Below, piece after piece: positions 9,941-16,766 of a stretch of 64,000 bases of DNA; the stretch's first letter is position 1, and each line of letters opens with the position of its first letter. The translations under genes were made by a program, and so were the position numbers. Source of the stretch: CAXSBA01 sp965277105 (GTDB taxonomy: Bacteria; Spirochaetota; UBA12135; COTS27; CAXSBA01). The notes beneath the pieces are model-generated. The model saw only the letters and a list, made by a program, of their open reading frames with translations, ran no database searches and was not told where the DNA came from. The stretch covers positions 868,001 through 932,000 of the forward strand of contig OZ255710.1 in NCBI GenBank assembly GCA_965277105.1. Reading direction: 5' to 3'.

Positions 9941-11222
9941 GGTTATTTTGGGTAGTACTTTCTAAAACATTAAACCAGAGAGTTCCTAAAGGATTCATAG
10001 ACTTAGTTTGCCCGCTAAGTGCTTCAAAAGGAACATGGGTCATTAGCTCATGCCAATTACCAATTAACAAAGACGTTTTACCGGCCATAGCCGCATGGAC
10101 GGCATTTTGGGCCATACGATTACAAAAAACTCGGTCGAAACTATTTGGCGGAGCCGAGCGAACAATATAACTAGGGTCAATGTACTTCAAAGAAAGCTTC
10201 ACATTAATATCGGTAAAATGTTGGTTAATTCTTTTTTTCAAATAGGTGCCTATGTCTGGTAAAATGGCGTTGCCGGAGGGGTCGAATCTCTTTTGTTTTT
10301 CTTTAATGTGATGCAGTCCCGAACCTTCTGCCACCACAATAACCGCATGTTTTTTAATCTTAAAGCGGTTTAATAAAGAGGCAAATAATCCCTTAGCCCC
10401 TTCTAATTTAAAAGGGATTTCGGGGATTAAGCAATAATTTACCACCCCCGTGGATAAAGCAGAAGTGGCTGCGATAAAGCCGGTATTTCTTCCCATTACT
10501 TTTACTAATCCAATGCCATTATAATGCCCCCTGGCTTCTTCATGGGCAGCTAAAATGGCATCACCTGCTTTTTCAACTGCCGTTTCAAAACCAAATGATT
10601 TCATGACAAAGGGAATGTCATTATCAATAGTCTTGGGAATCCCCACAACGCTAATTTTAAGACTCCTTTTTTCGATTTCTTTAACAATCTCAAAAGCCCC
10701 ACGCATAGTTCCATCGCCCCCCACAGCAAATAGTATGTTAATGTTATTTCTAATTAAATTATCAACCATTTCACTAGCGGTAGGAGCTCCTCTAGAAGAA
10801 CCTAAAAAAGTTCCTCCTACTTGGTGAATGTCTTCTACTAAATCGGGATTTAGCACAACAAACTCTTCTCCATTATCCCCTAGCCCTTGATAACCAAATT
10901 TAATCCCTACAATATTTTTCACTTTATAGCGATTCCATAGTTGCCTTACTAATCCTCGAATAACCGCATTAAGCCCCGGGCATAATCCTCCACAAGTAAC
11001 AATTCCTACCTTAGTATTTTTAGGGTTAAAATAAATCTTTTTTCTAGGGCCGGACTTTTCAAAAGCTCCCTCAAAAACAGCTGGAGTTTCGGCATTTTTA
11101 GTATTAAAACGAATATCTCTAATGACTTTATCGCTATCATCAACAAAAATTTGTTTTTCGGTAAGAGGACTTTTAAAAGTGGGAGTTCCTAGGGATTTTA
11201 TAAGCAGGGAATTATTATCCAT
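9933..11222 (-). CDS. pfkA: 6-phosphofructokinase, plant/trypanosome-type subfamily
   Basis: Phosphorylates fructose 6-phosphate in glycolysis. The N-terminal segment KIYFNPKNTKVGIVTCGGLCPG closely resembles plant and kinetoplastid PFKs (short excerpt of the pattern: GPRKKIYFNP, then GGLCPGLN). The phosphoryl-donor motif is GGDGT near residue 169, with Gly at the position that favours ATP. The next motif is PKTIDND near residue 197, with Lys at the position seen in PPi-dependent enzymes but also in ATP-using plant and trypanosome enzymes. The phosphate donor therefore cannot be settled. A -10 box lies only 6 nt before the ATG, implying a leaderless mRNA. The gene overlaps ftsI by 8 nt. Confidence 0.9.
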   Translation of the reverse strand: MDNNSLLIKSLGTPTFKSPLTEKQIFVDDSDKVIRDIRFNTKNAETPAVFEGAFEKSGPRKKIYFNPKNTKVGIVTCGGLCPGLNAVIRGLVRQLWNRYKVKNIVGIKFGYQGLGDNGEEFVVLNPDLVEDIHQVGGTFLGSSRGAPTASEMVDNLIRNNINILFAVGGDGTMRGAFEIVKEIEKRSLKISVVGIPKTIDNDIPFVMKSFGFETAVEKAGDAILAAHEEARGHYNGIGLVKVMGRNTGFIAATSALSTGVVNYCLIPEIPFKLEGAKGLFASLLNRFKIKKHAVIVVAEGSGLHHIKEKQKRFDPSGNAILPDIGTYLKKRINQHFTDINVKLSLKYIDPSYIVRSAPPNSFDRVFCNRMAQNAVHAAMAGKTSLLIGNWHELMTHVPFEALSGQTKSMNPLGTLWFNVLESTTQNNLE

Positions 11223-11228
11223 AGAAAT

Positions 11229-11234
11229 ATTATA
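11229..11234 (-). promoter_or_regulatory. -10 box of a probably leaderless pfk transcript
   Basis: On the minus strand a perfect TATAAT ends 6 nt before the pfk ATG. With the usual 6-7 nt between -10 box and start site, transcription would begin at or next to the A of the ATG. No Shine-Dalgarno sequence fits in this space. No clear -35 box is visible 16-18 nt upstream. Confidence 0.5.
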
Positions 11235-11296
11235 CTATTTTTTTTTACCTTTACCCTTAGTAATCTTTTTTTTTAATAAAAGATTTAAGAAAAAAC

Positions 11297-12274
11297 TTAT
11301 TTAGGATTGTTTTGGATAAAATGAAGGATTTCTTTTTCCGAAGGCATGGCCTCTGAACAAGTTTTTTTACTAACCACGATAGCTGCACTAGCACTAGCAA
11401 AATTACCAGCAAAAGTTAAATCTCTTTTTTTTTTCCAAGCGTAACAAAAGCCCGCTAGAAAAGCATCTCCCGCCCCAAAAGGCTTTTTGCTTTTTACATT
11501 AAAAGGTTTAATAAAAACTTCTTTTTTATCTTTCGTATAAATTTTCGTTCCCAATGGCCCATTTTTTAAAATAATAATTTTAGCTTTATTAGTCAGCCAT
11601 TTATCGAATAATTTTTTTTTTGCTTTTTGCCAAGTTATATTCTTGATTAAAAACTTAAACTCTTCTGTGTTGCCAATGATTATGTCACTCTGCCTAGCTA
11701 CCTTGTCATAATACAAGGTCGTTTCTTTTTTATTTTTCCAATGATATGCTCGATAATCTAAATCAAAAATAACATTCACATCATTTTTTTGAGCAAAATC
11801 TGCTACCTTTATAGTAGTGGTTCTAGAAGGATCTCGAGCCAAATTAGTTCCACTAATAATTAAAGATTCACTTTTTTTTAAACTATCGTAATCAATTTCA
11901 TTTGCTCTTAAATTTAAATCGCAAGGATTTTCGCGGTAAAAAACCACTGAGCCATTTTTAGGCTTTATCTCCGTAAGGGCCAAACTAGTTTTAAGTTTTT
12001 TATCTCTAACAATAAAATCCGTATTCACTTTTTTTTTCTTTAAATAACTGACGATAAAATCACCAATGCCATCCTCAGACACTTTGGTAATAATAGCTAC
12101 TTTTGACTTTAAAGCCGCTAACCCTACCGCTACGTTGGCGGGGGTTCCTCCTACTCCAGCTAAAAAGTTATTTACCTTAGGTAAAGAAACATTTTCCTCA
12201 TGGGCGTATAAGTCAAAACCCGCCCTTCCTAAGGTAATGAAATCAAACTTTGCTTTTTTTCTAGAATGTAACAA
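11297..12274 (-). CDS. iolC: PfkB-family sugar kinase, IolC-like (5-dehydro-2-deoxygluconokinase)
   Basis: A 325-residue ribokinase-family kinase resembling IolC, which phosphorylates 2-deoxy-5-keto-gluconate in myo-inositol breakdown. It starts FDFITLGRAGFDLYA and has the GVGGTPANVAVGLA substrate-side block. The C-terminal catalytic motif is FGAGDAFLAGF, with the catalytic Asp. A second, fused iolC is present at 16767-18695, so one of the two may act on another inositol-derived sugar. The start must be TTG at 12274 because no ATG precedes the conserved region. It lies 9 nt behind iolE, inside the shadow of a perfect palindrome that covers the iolE stop. Confidence 0.8.
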   Translation of the reverse strand: MLHSRKKAKFDFITLGRAGFDLYAHEENVSLPKVNNFLAGVGGTPANVAVGLAALKSKVAIITKVSEDGIGDFIVSYLKKKKVNTDFIVRDKKLKTSLALTEIKPKNGSVVFYRENPCDLNLRANEIDYDSLKKSESLIISGTNLARDPSRTTTIKVADFAQKNDVNVIFDLDYRAYHWKNKKETTLYYDKVARQSDIIIGNTEEFKFLIKNITWQKAKKKLFDKWLTNKAKIIILKNGPLGTKIYTKDKKEVFIKPFNVKSKKPFGAGDAFLAGFCYAWKKKRDLTFAGNFASASAAIVVSKKTCSEAMPSEKEILHFIQNNPK

Positions 12275-12292
12275 AATGATTAATTAATCATT
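12275..12292. repeat. 18-bp perfect palindrome over the iolE stop, just upstream of iolC start
   Basis: AATGATTAATTAATCATT is identical on both strands. It covers the iolE stop codon and ends directly before the TTG start of the iolC-like kinase. It could be a regulator site or an mRNA hairpin affecting translational coupling. The AT-only core makes a weak hairpin. Confidence 0.5.
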
Positions 12293-13177
12293 AGCTAGTA
12301 AACCAGCAATATAATCATACGCCATCTTCGCATATTTTAAAGGAGGCGCTTTAGCTGGGTCTTGCTCAGCTTCAACTACCATCCACCCTTCGTAACTACC
12401 CTTAAAAACATCGATAATTTTTTTAAAATCAATCACCCCATCAGGGTCGCCTGGCACGGTAAAAACCCCCGAGAAAACCGCATCCAAAAAACTAGTATTT
12501 TCTTTCTTAACTTTTTCTAAAATAGGACGACGAACGTCTTTTAAATGAATATGCTTAATATAGTTTTGATATTTTTTGGCTAGCCGCAAAGGATCATCTC
12601 CCGAAAAATAAAAATGGCCAGAGTCGTAGTTTAAAAAAACATAACGACTATCCACCTCGTTTAATAAGCGATCTACTTCTATTTCAGTTTGCACAGCTGT
12701 TCCCATATGATGATGATAGCAAAGAAAAAGCCCTTTATCTAAAGCTATTTTTCCTAACTCATTAAGCCCACTAGCAACTTTTTTCCACTGCTCTAAACTA
12801 AACTCCCCTTTTCCGGAGAAAACCCCTACTTTTCGATTTCCCTGGCAGCTGTTCCCTTGCTCAGCACCGCCCACAACCTTTACTCCTAAGGCAGCTAAAA
12901 AATCTAGATGAACCAAAAAGTCTTTTTTCACTGTAGCAAAATCTTGAGTGGTAAAAAAGTAGCTAAACCATTGATTACAAATCACTAAATTTCTTAAAGC
13001 TAAGCTTTCTTTTAATGCATTGACGTCACGGGGGAATTTATTGCCAATCTCGCAGCCCGCATAACCAGCTAGAGCCATTTCGCTAATGCACTGCTCAAAA
13101 GTATTTTCCGCTCCCAATTCCGGCAGATCATCGTTCGTCCACGTAAGTGGAGCTATTCCTAGTTTTATTTTATTCAT
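12284..13177 (-). CDS. iolE: Inosose dehydratase (2-keto-myo-inositol dehydratase)
   Basis: Second enzyme of myo-inositol catabolism. It dehydrates 2-keto-myo-inositol to the cyclohexane-trione that IolD cleaves. The protein is a TIM-barrel isomerase-family enzyme (AP endonuclease 2 fold) of 297 residues. It begins KLGIAPLTWTNDDLPELG and contains ENTFEQCISEMALAGY and the metal-ligand segments YHHHMGTAV and NYDSGHFYFSG, all characteristic of IolE. A weak AGGG precedes the ATG by about 14 nt. It is separated from iolD by an inserted membrane-protein/GIY-YIG pair, which is unusual for iol operons. Confidence 0.92.
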   Translation of the reverse strand: MNKIKLGIAPLTWTNDDLPELGAENTFEQCISEMALAGYAGCEIGNKFPRDVNALKESLALRNLVICNQWFSYFFTTQDFATVKKDFLVHLDFLAALGVKVVGGAEQGNSCQGNRKVGVFSGKGEFSLEQWKKVASGLNELGKIALDKGLFLCYHHHMGTAVQTEIEVDRLLNEVDSRYVFLNYDSGHFYFSGDDPLRLAKKYQNYIKHIHLKDVRRPILEKVKKENTSFLDAVFSGVFTVPGDPDGVIDFKKIIDVFKGSYEGWMVVEAEQDPAKAPPLKYAKMAYDYIAGLLAND

Positions 13178-13222
13178 TGTTATTTTTTTCCCTGTTTAAT
13201 ATTTTATTTTTTTAAATTACTG

Positions 13223-13345
13223 TTACCCTCTTAAAACTTCATCCATGGTTTTACCATTTTAATTTTTCCATACTTTCCAACCATTAGCACTACCTCCTAA
13301 ACAAAAACTTGCTGCATAACTACAACTAGTAAATTCAATATTTTT
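13223..13345 (-). pseudogene. Out-of-frame C-terminal remnant of the DUF4357 domain
   Basis: In the frame one base off the GIY-YIG gene, the minus strand reads EFTSCSYAASFCLGG, then SANGWKVWKN, a stop (TAA at 13259-13261), then NGKTMDEVLRG and a stop at 13223-13225. This is the typical end of DUF4357 proteins (SAAA-x-VLGRSANGW-x-WKN-x-NGKTLDE). Adding one A to the A6 run at 13340-13345 joins it to the upstream frame. The tail therefore carries a frameshift plus a nonsense codon. Confidence 0.75.
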
Positions 13346-14085
13346 TCAAGCTCTAAATATTCACCTTTATCTATATTTTTTGAGTTTTCTATAATAATTT
13401 CCCTTAGTTTAACTAAACTTTTTTTATTAAGAGAAGATTTATGCTTTTTTACTATCGCTGAACCAGCTAGGACAACAAAATTTTTCCCATCATAAACTCC
13501 TTTAGCCGTAACGCCTTTTGATTCACAGTGCCAAATAGTTTTTTCTTCCTCACTTTCTTCTTTATTTTTTTCTATTTTTTTCTCATATTCTTTAAAGAGA
13601 TTAAAGTTAAGAAAAGAGCTTAAAAAAATAATTTCTCCAAAAAAACCGTTTATAGTTTCAATCCGATGTTCTTCTAAAGTAGGGAAATTAGGGTTTTGTT
13701 TATTTCCTTCTAAGGAGTAGTTTTGCAATTCTTTGGTTTTTCCAATGGCTAGACATTCAAGGTATTTTACCTCTGCTTTGGATAGAAAATTATCTCTAGC
13801 GGTAAAAACTAGAATTTCATTCCAAAATTCTTTCTTATGCTGAGGAATTCTTTTATTAAAATTTTCTGTCTCTCCGATGTAAACTTTTTTATCTCTATTA
13901 TATTCAGATTCGCTTTCACCAAATAAAAAATAAAGCGCCGGGCTATTAAGCTCTTTTCTATCTTTAGCAAAATTCAAATCACCTCTCGTTAGATAAATGC
14001 AGTTGCAGTTTTGGTTCTCCACCCAAATTTTTTTAATGCCATTAGGACTATTAGATAATAGGTAGCTAATAATAGTTCTTCTCAT
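13297..14085 (-). CDS. GIY-YIG nuclease family protein with truncated DUF4357 tail
   Basis: The 262-residue frame has a GIY-YIG-like fold near residues 50-120 (ALYFLFG, VYIGETENFNKRIPQHK, KYLECL). A DUF4357 region starts near 187 (WHCESKGVTAKGVYDG, FVVLAGSAIVKK). Such proteins are of unknown role and are common in mobile or defence-type contexts. The last 17 residues as translated (ILNLLVVVMQQVFV) are off-family, and the proper tail is found one frame over. The gene therefore carries a single-base deletion in an A6 tract, or a sequencing error. The nuclease part is intact, so it may still be active. Confidence 0.7.
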   Translation of the reverse strand: MRRTIISYLLSNSPNGIKKIWVENQNCNCIYLTRGDLNFAKDRKELNSPALYFLFGESESEYNRDKKVYIGETENFNKRIPQHKKEFWNEILVFTARDNFLSKAEVKYLECLAIGKTKELQNYSLEGNKQNPNFPTLEEHRIETINGFFGEIIFLSSFLNFNLFKEYEKKIEKNKEESEEEKTIWHCESKGVTAKGVYDGKNFVVLAGSAIVKKHKSSLNKKSLVKLREIIIENSKNIDKGEYLELEKILNLLVVVMQQVFV

Positions 14086-14165
14086 TTAAAAACTAGTGTT
14101 TCTAAAAACCAAGCTACTTTTCTCGCTTCACTTCTCTAGTCTTTTCACTTTTTGATAGCACCCTT

Positions 14166-14200
14166 TTTCTCTAAACCCAAAACTTCACAATTTAGAGAAA
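14166..14200. repeat. Inverted repeat with 10-bp arms in the gap behind the membrane-protein gene
   Basis: TTTCTCTAAA at 14166-14175 pairs with TTTAGAGAAA at 14191-14200 across a 15-nt loop. It lies in the 190-nt gap between the membrane-protein gene and the GIY-YIG gene. There is no U-run on the minus strand, so it is not a standard terminator. The rest of the gap shows no gene. Confidence 0.45.
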
Positions 14201-14275
14201 TCACCAAACCAAGTTTTTTAGCTTATAAGCCGTTTATAAAAAAACTAATATCGTCGTCTTTTTTACAATGAGATT

Positions 14276-14776
14276 TTATTTTTTTTGCTCTTCTTGAATA
14301 ATACTATAGTAGCGCATAGCCCTTTCTTCGGAAAAATAATCAATTACTAAACCCCCCAAGCCAAATATCGTTAATCCAATTGCAATACCATGAAAAAGGC
14401 TACTTTTAGTGAACCAAAAAGCAAGCAAAGTAACAATAAAACAAATAGTGGCTATTGCCTTAGTAGTGGGATACATATACATAAACCCTTCCACCCTTTC
14501 TTTTTCTTTGATAACAAATTCTCGTGGATTCTCTTGAAAACTCTTACTGTATTCCACTAGTCGCTTTTGATTAGAAATATACATCCAGACCCCAGAACCT
14601 ATAAAGATAGCGCCAACAACGACTAAAGGTAATATAACACTTTTGGCATTTGAGGTTGTCCCAAACAACCAAAAAGCTATCCCCGCTATAAAAAGGGTTA
14701 GTCCAAATATAGCAATAATAATTGCCTCAAATATTTCGCCTTTTACCCAGTTATTAGTAAAATTAATAAAATCCAT
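14276..14776 (-). CDS. Small four-helix membrane protein of unknown function
   Basis: I do not recognise the family. The 166 residues contain four hydrophobic segments (about 14-38, 44-66, 101-119 and 126-148). A charged loop between helices two and three includes KEKERVEGF. The C-terminal tail is acidic and charged. An AAGGAG ribosome binding site precedes the ATG by 10 nt, and a promoter-like sequence lies in the gap behind iolD. The gene and its GIY-YIG neighbour sit between iolD and iolE and look like an insertion into the inositol operon. Confidence 0.65.
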   Translation of the reverse strand: MDFINFTNNWVKGEIFEAIIIAIFGLTLFIAGIAFWLFGTTSNAKSVILPLVVVGAIFIGSGVWMYISNQKRLVEYSKSFQENPREFVIKEKERVEGFMYMYPTTKAIATICFIVTLLAFWFTKSSLFHGIAIGLTIFGLGGLVIDYFSEERAMRYYSIIQEEQKK

Positions 14777-14832
14777 AATTCATCACTCCTTTATTATAAA
14801 AATAACTTAGTTAGTTTCGTTTACTTAGCAAA

Positions 14833-14861
14833 ATGGTAATATAAAAAATAAAATATGTCAA
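14833..14861 (-). promoter_or_regulatory. Candidate sigma-70 promoter of the inserted membrane-protein gene
   Basis: On the minus strand a perfect TTGACA (14856-14861) is followed after 17 nt by TACCAT (14833-14838, four of six matches to TATAAT). It lies in the 106-nt gap between iolD and the small membrane-protein gene, so the inserted pair may have its own transcription. Confidence 0.4.
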
Positions 14862-14882
14862 GTTAAAATATTAACTAATAAA

Positions 14883-16754
14883 TTAATAATCTCTAAGAGA
14901 TTTAATCTTATCTTTTAAATCTTCACTCATTTGTTTAGTTTTTTCATTTTTCGATACCTCAGGTGTGCCAACTCGCCACCAACTTTCATACCCACCCGTC
15001 ATGGTTTTTCTCCCTACTTTAATATCCAAAAGCGTAGAAACTTTACTCGCTAAAACTCGGGGAATAGCTAATTTAAGTTCGTCTAAATTAGTAACCGTAT
15101 ATGCTTCACAACCATAAGAAGCAGCATTTTTAGCAAAGTCTACTGGAATATATTTCCCATTTAATCTTTTAGAATTACTATCTCGGTAACGGAATTCACA
15201 CCCAAAAGAAGGAATCCCTTGACCTGTTTGTAAATTATCAATACAATGAAAACCATTATTATCAAAGAGGATAATATTAATTTTTATTCCTTCTTGGATG
15301 CTAGTAAAAAGTTCACTGTGGAGCATAATGTATCCTCCATCACCCACAAAGGAAAAAACTTCTCTACTTGGATTAGCCATTTTTACTCCCAACGCCCCAG
15401 AAACCTCGTAGCCCATACAAGAATAACCATATTCCATATTATACGTGTCTTTTTCTTGGCATTCCCATAGCCTTTCCAAATCTCCCGGTAAACTACCCGA
15501 AGCCGCCACAATCACCGCATCTTTAGGTAATAATTCTTTATTTAAAACTTCAATAACTTTAGTCTGCGCTAGACGAGATTCTTCATCTTTTTCTCTAGAG
15601 TAAAGGCGGACTAATTCTTCATTCCATTCTGCTTTAAAGTGAGAAGTTGTTGTAGAAAAATTTGTCTGGTAATTTTCTTCTACTAACTTTTTTTTCAACT
15701 GCTTTAAGCTAACTTTCACATCACCAATTAAAGGCAAACTATTCATTTTATAGGCATCAAATGGATTTAAATTAATCGAGACAAAATGACAATCTTGATT
15801 TTCATAAAGAGATTTTGAAGCAGTAATAAAATCATTCATTCTCGTTCCAAGAGCAATAATCAAATCACTTTCTTTAGTAGCTTTATTAGCGCACAAAGTT
15901 CCAGTAACGCCCACTCCACCTAAATTAAGCGGGTGAGCGGAAGGGATAATTCCTTTCCCGGCCTGGGTTTCGACAAAAGGGATTTTAAAAGCATCAATAA
16001 ACTGGATAAACTCTTCTTCAGCAAAAGAATAGCGAACTCCCCCACCAACAATAAAAAGAGGCTTTTGTTTTTTTCTAACAAGCTGAACCAATTTAGTTAA
16101 AGAACTTTCCGATAATGGCGTTCGTCTAATTTCATGAACTCGCTTTTCAAAAAAATACTCAGGGTAATCATAACTCTCTCCTTGAACGTCTTGACAAAGG
16201 GAAAGACAAACTGCCCCTGTTTCGGCAGGATCAACCAAAACTCGAATTGCATTAATAGCTGCCGTCATTATTTGCTCTGGACGAGTAATCCTATCCCAGT
16301 ACTTGACAACTGGCTTAAACGAGTCATTAACGCTTAAACTTAAATCATGGCTTTGTTCTAACTGCTGCAAAACAGGATCGGGCTGCCTAGAAGCAAAAAC
16401 ATCACCTGCTAAAAAAAGCACTGGTATTCGATTAATAGTTGCGGTAGCTGCTGCCGTTATCATATTGGTTGCCCCTGGACCAATGGACGATAAAGAGCCC
16501 ATTATTTTCAATCTTCGATTTTGTTTAGCAAAACCAATAGCAACGTGCCCCATACCTTGTTCACTATGCCCCTGGTAAAAATTCAGACTATGACCTTTAG
16601 CCTCTAAGGCTTCTCCCATTCCCACAACACAGCCGTGACCAAAAATACCAAAAACCCCTTCCACAAATTTAGTTTCTTTGCCGTCTAAAGAAACGTATTG
16701 ATTATCTAAAAAACGGACTAAGGCTTGCGCCATGGTTAATCTAATTCTCTTCAT
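14883..16754 (-). CDS. iolD: 3D-(3,5/4)-trihydroxycyclohexane-1,2-dione acylhydrolase
   Basis: A thiamine-diphosphate enzyme of the acetolactate-synthase fold that opens the inositol-derived ring to 5-deoxy-glucuronate. The protein has 623 residues. The N-terminal pyrimidine-binding domain has GHGCVVGMGEAL and YQGHSEQGMGHVAIGFAKQ, with the catalytic Glu. The C-terminal thiamine-diphosphate motif is VGDGGYIMLHSEL followed by LFDNNGFHCI. These blocks are specific for IolD. It lies 12 nt downstream of the iolC fusion in the same operon. Its product is a substrate for IolB. Confidence 0.94.
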   Translation of the reverse strand: MKRIRLTMAQALVRFLDNQYVSLDGKETKFVEGVFGIFGHGCVVGMGEALEAKGHSLNFYQGHSEQGMGHVAIGFAKQNRRLKIMGSLSSIGPGATNMITAAATATINRIPVLFLAGDVFASRQPDPVLQQLEQSHDLSLSVNDSFKPVVKYWDRITRPEQIMTAAINAIRVLVDPAETGAVCLSLCQDVQGESYDYPEYFFEKRVHEIRRTPLSESSLTKLVQLVRKKQKPLFIVGGGVRYSFAEEEFIQFIDAFKIPFVETQAGKGIIPSAHPLNLGGVGVTGTLCANKATKESDLIIALGTRMNDFITASKSLYENQDCHFVSINLNPFDAYKMNSLPLIGDVKVSLKQLKKKLVEENYQTNFSTTTSHFKAEWNEELVRLYSREKDEESRLAQTKVIEVLNKELLPKDAVIVAASGSLPGDLERLWECQEKDTYNMEYGYSCMGYEVSGALGVKMANPSREVFSFVGDGGYIMLHSELFTSIQEGIKINIILFDNNGFHCIDNLQTGQGIPSFGCEFRYRDSNSKRLNGKYIPVDFAKNAASYGCEAYTVTNLDELKLAIPRVLASKVSTLLDIKVGRKTMTGGYESWWRVGTPEVSKNEKTKQMSEDLKDKIKSLRDY

Positions 16755-16766
16755 AAAATAATCCTT

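Noticed and set aside
13231..13284. A 17-codon plus-style mini-gene on the minus strand with a perfect GGAGGT site (13292-13297)
   Set aside because: The same DNA reads as the DUF4357 C-terminal remnant in another frame, which explains the sequence better. The GGAGGT arises from the Gly-Gly-Ser codons.
16303..16578. 91-codon plus-strand frame inside iolD
   Set aside because: Antisense shadow of the IolD N-terminal domain, without an independent signal.
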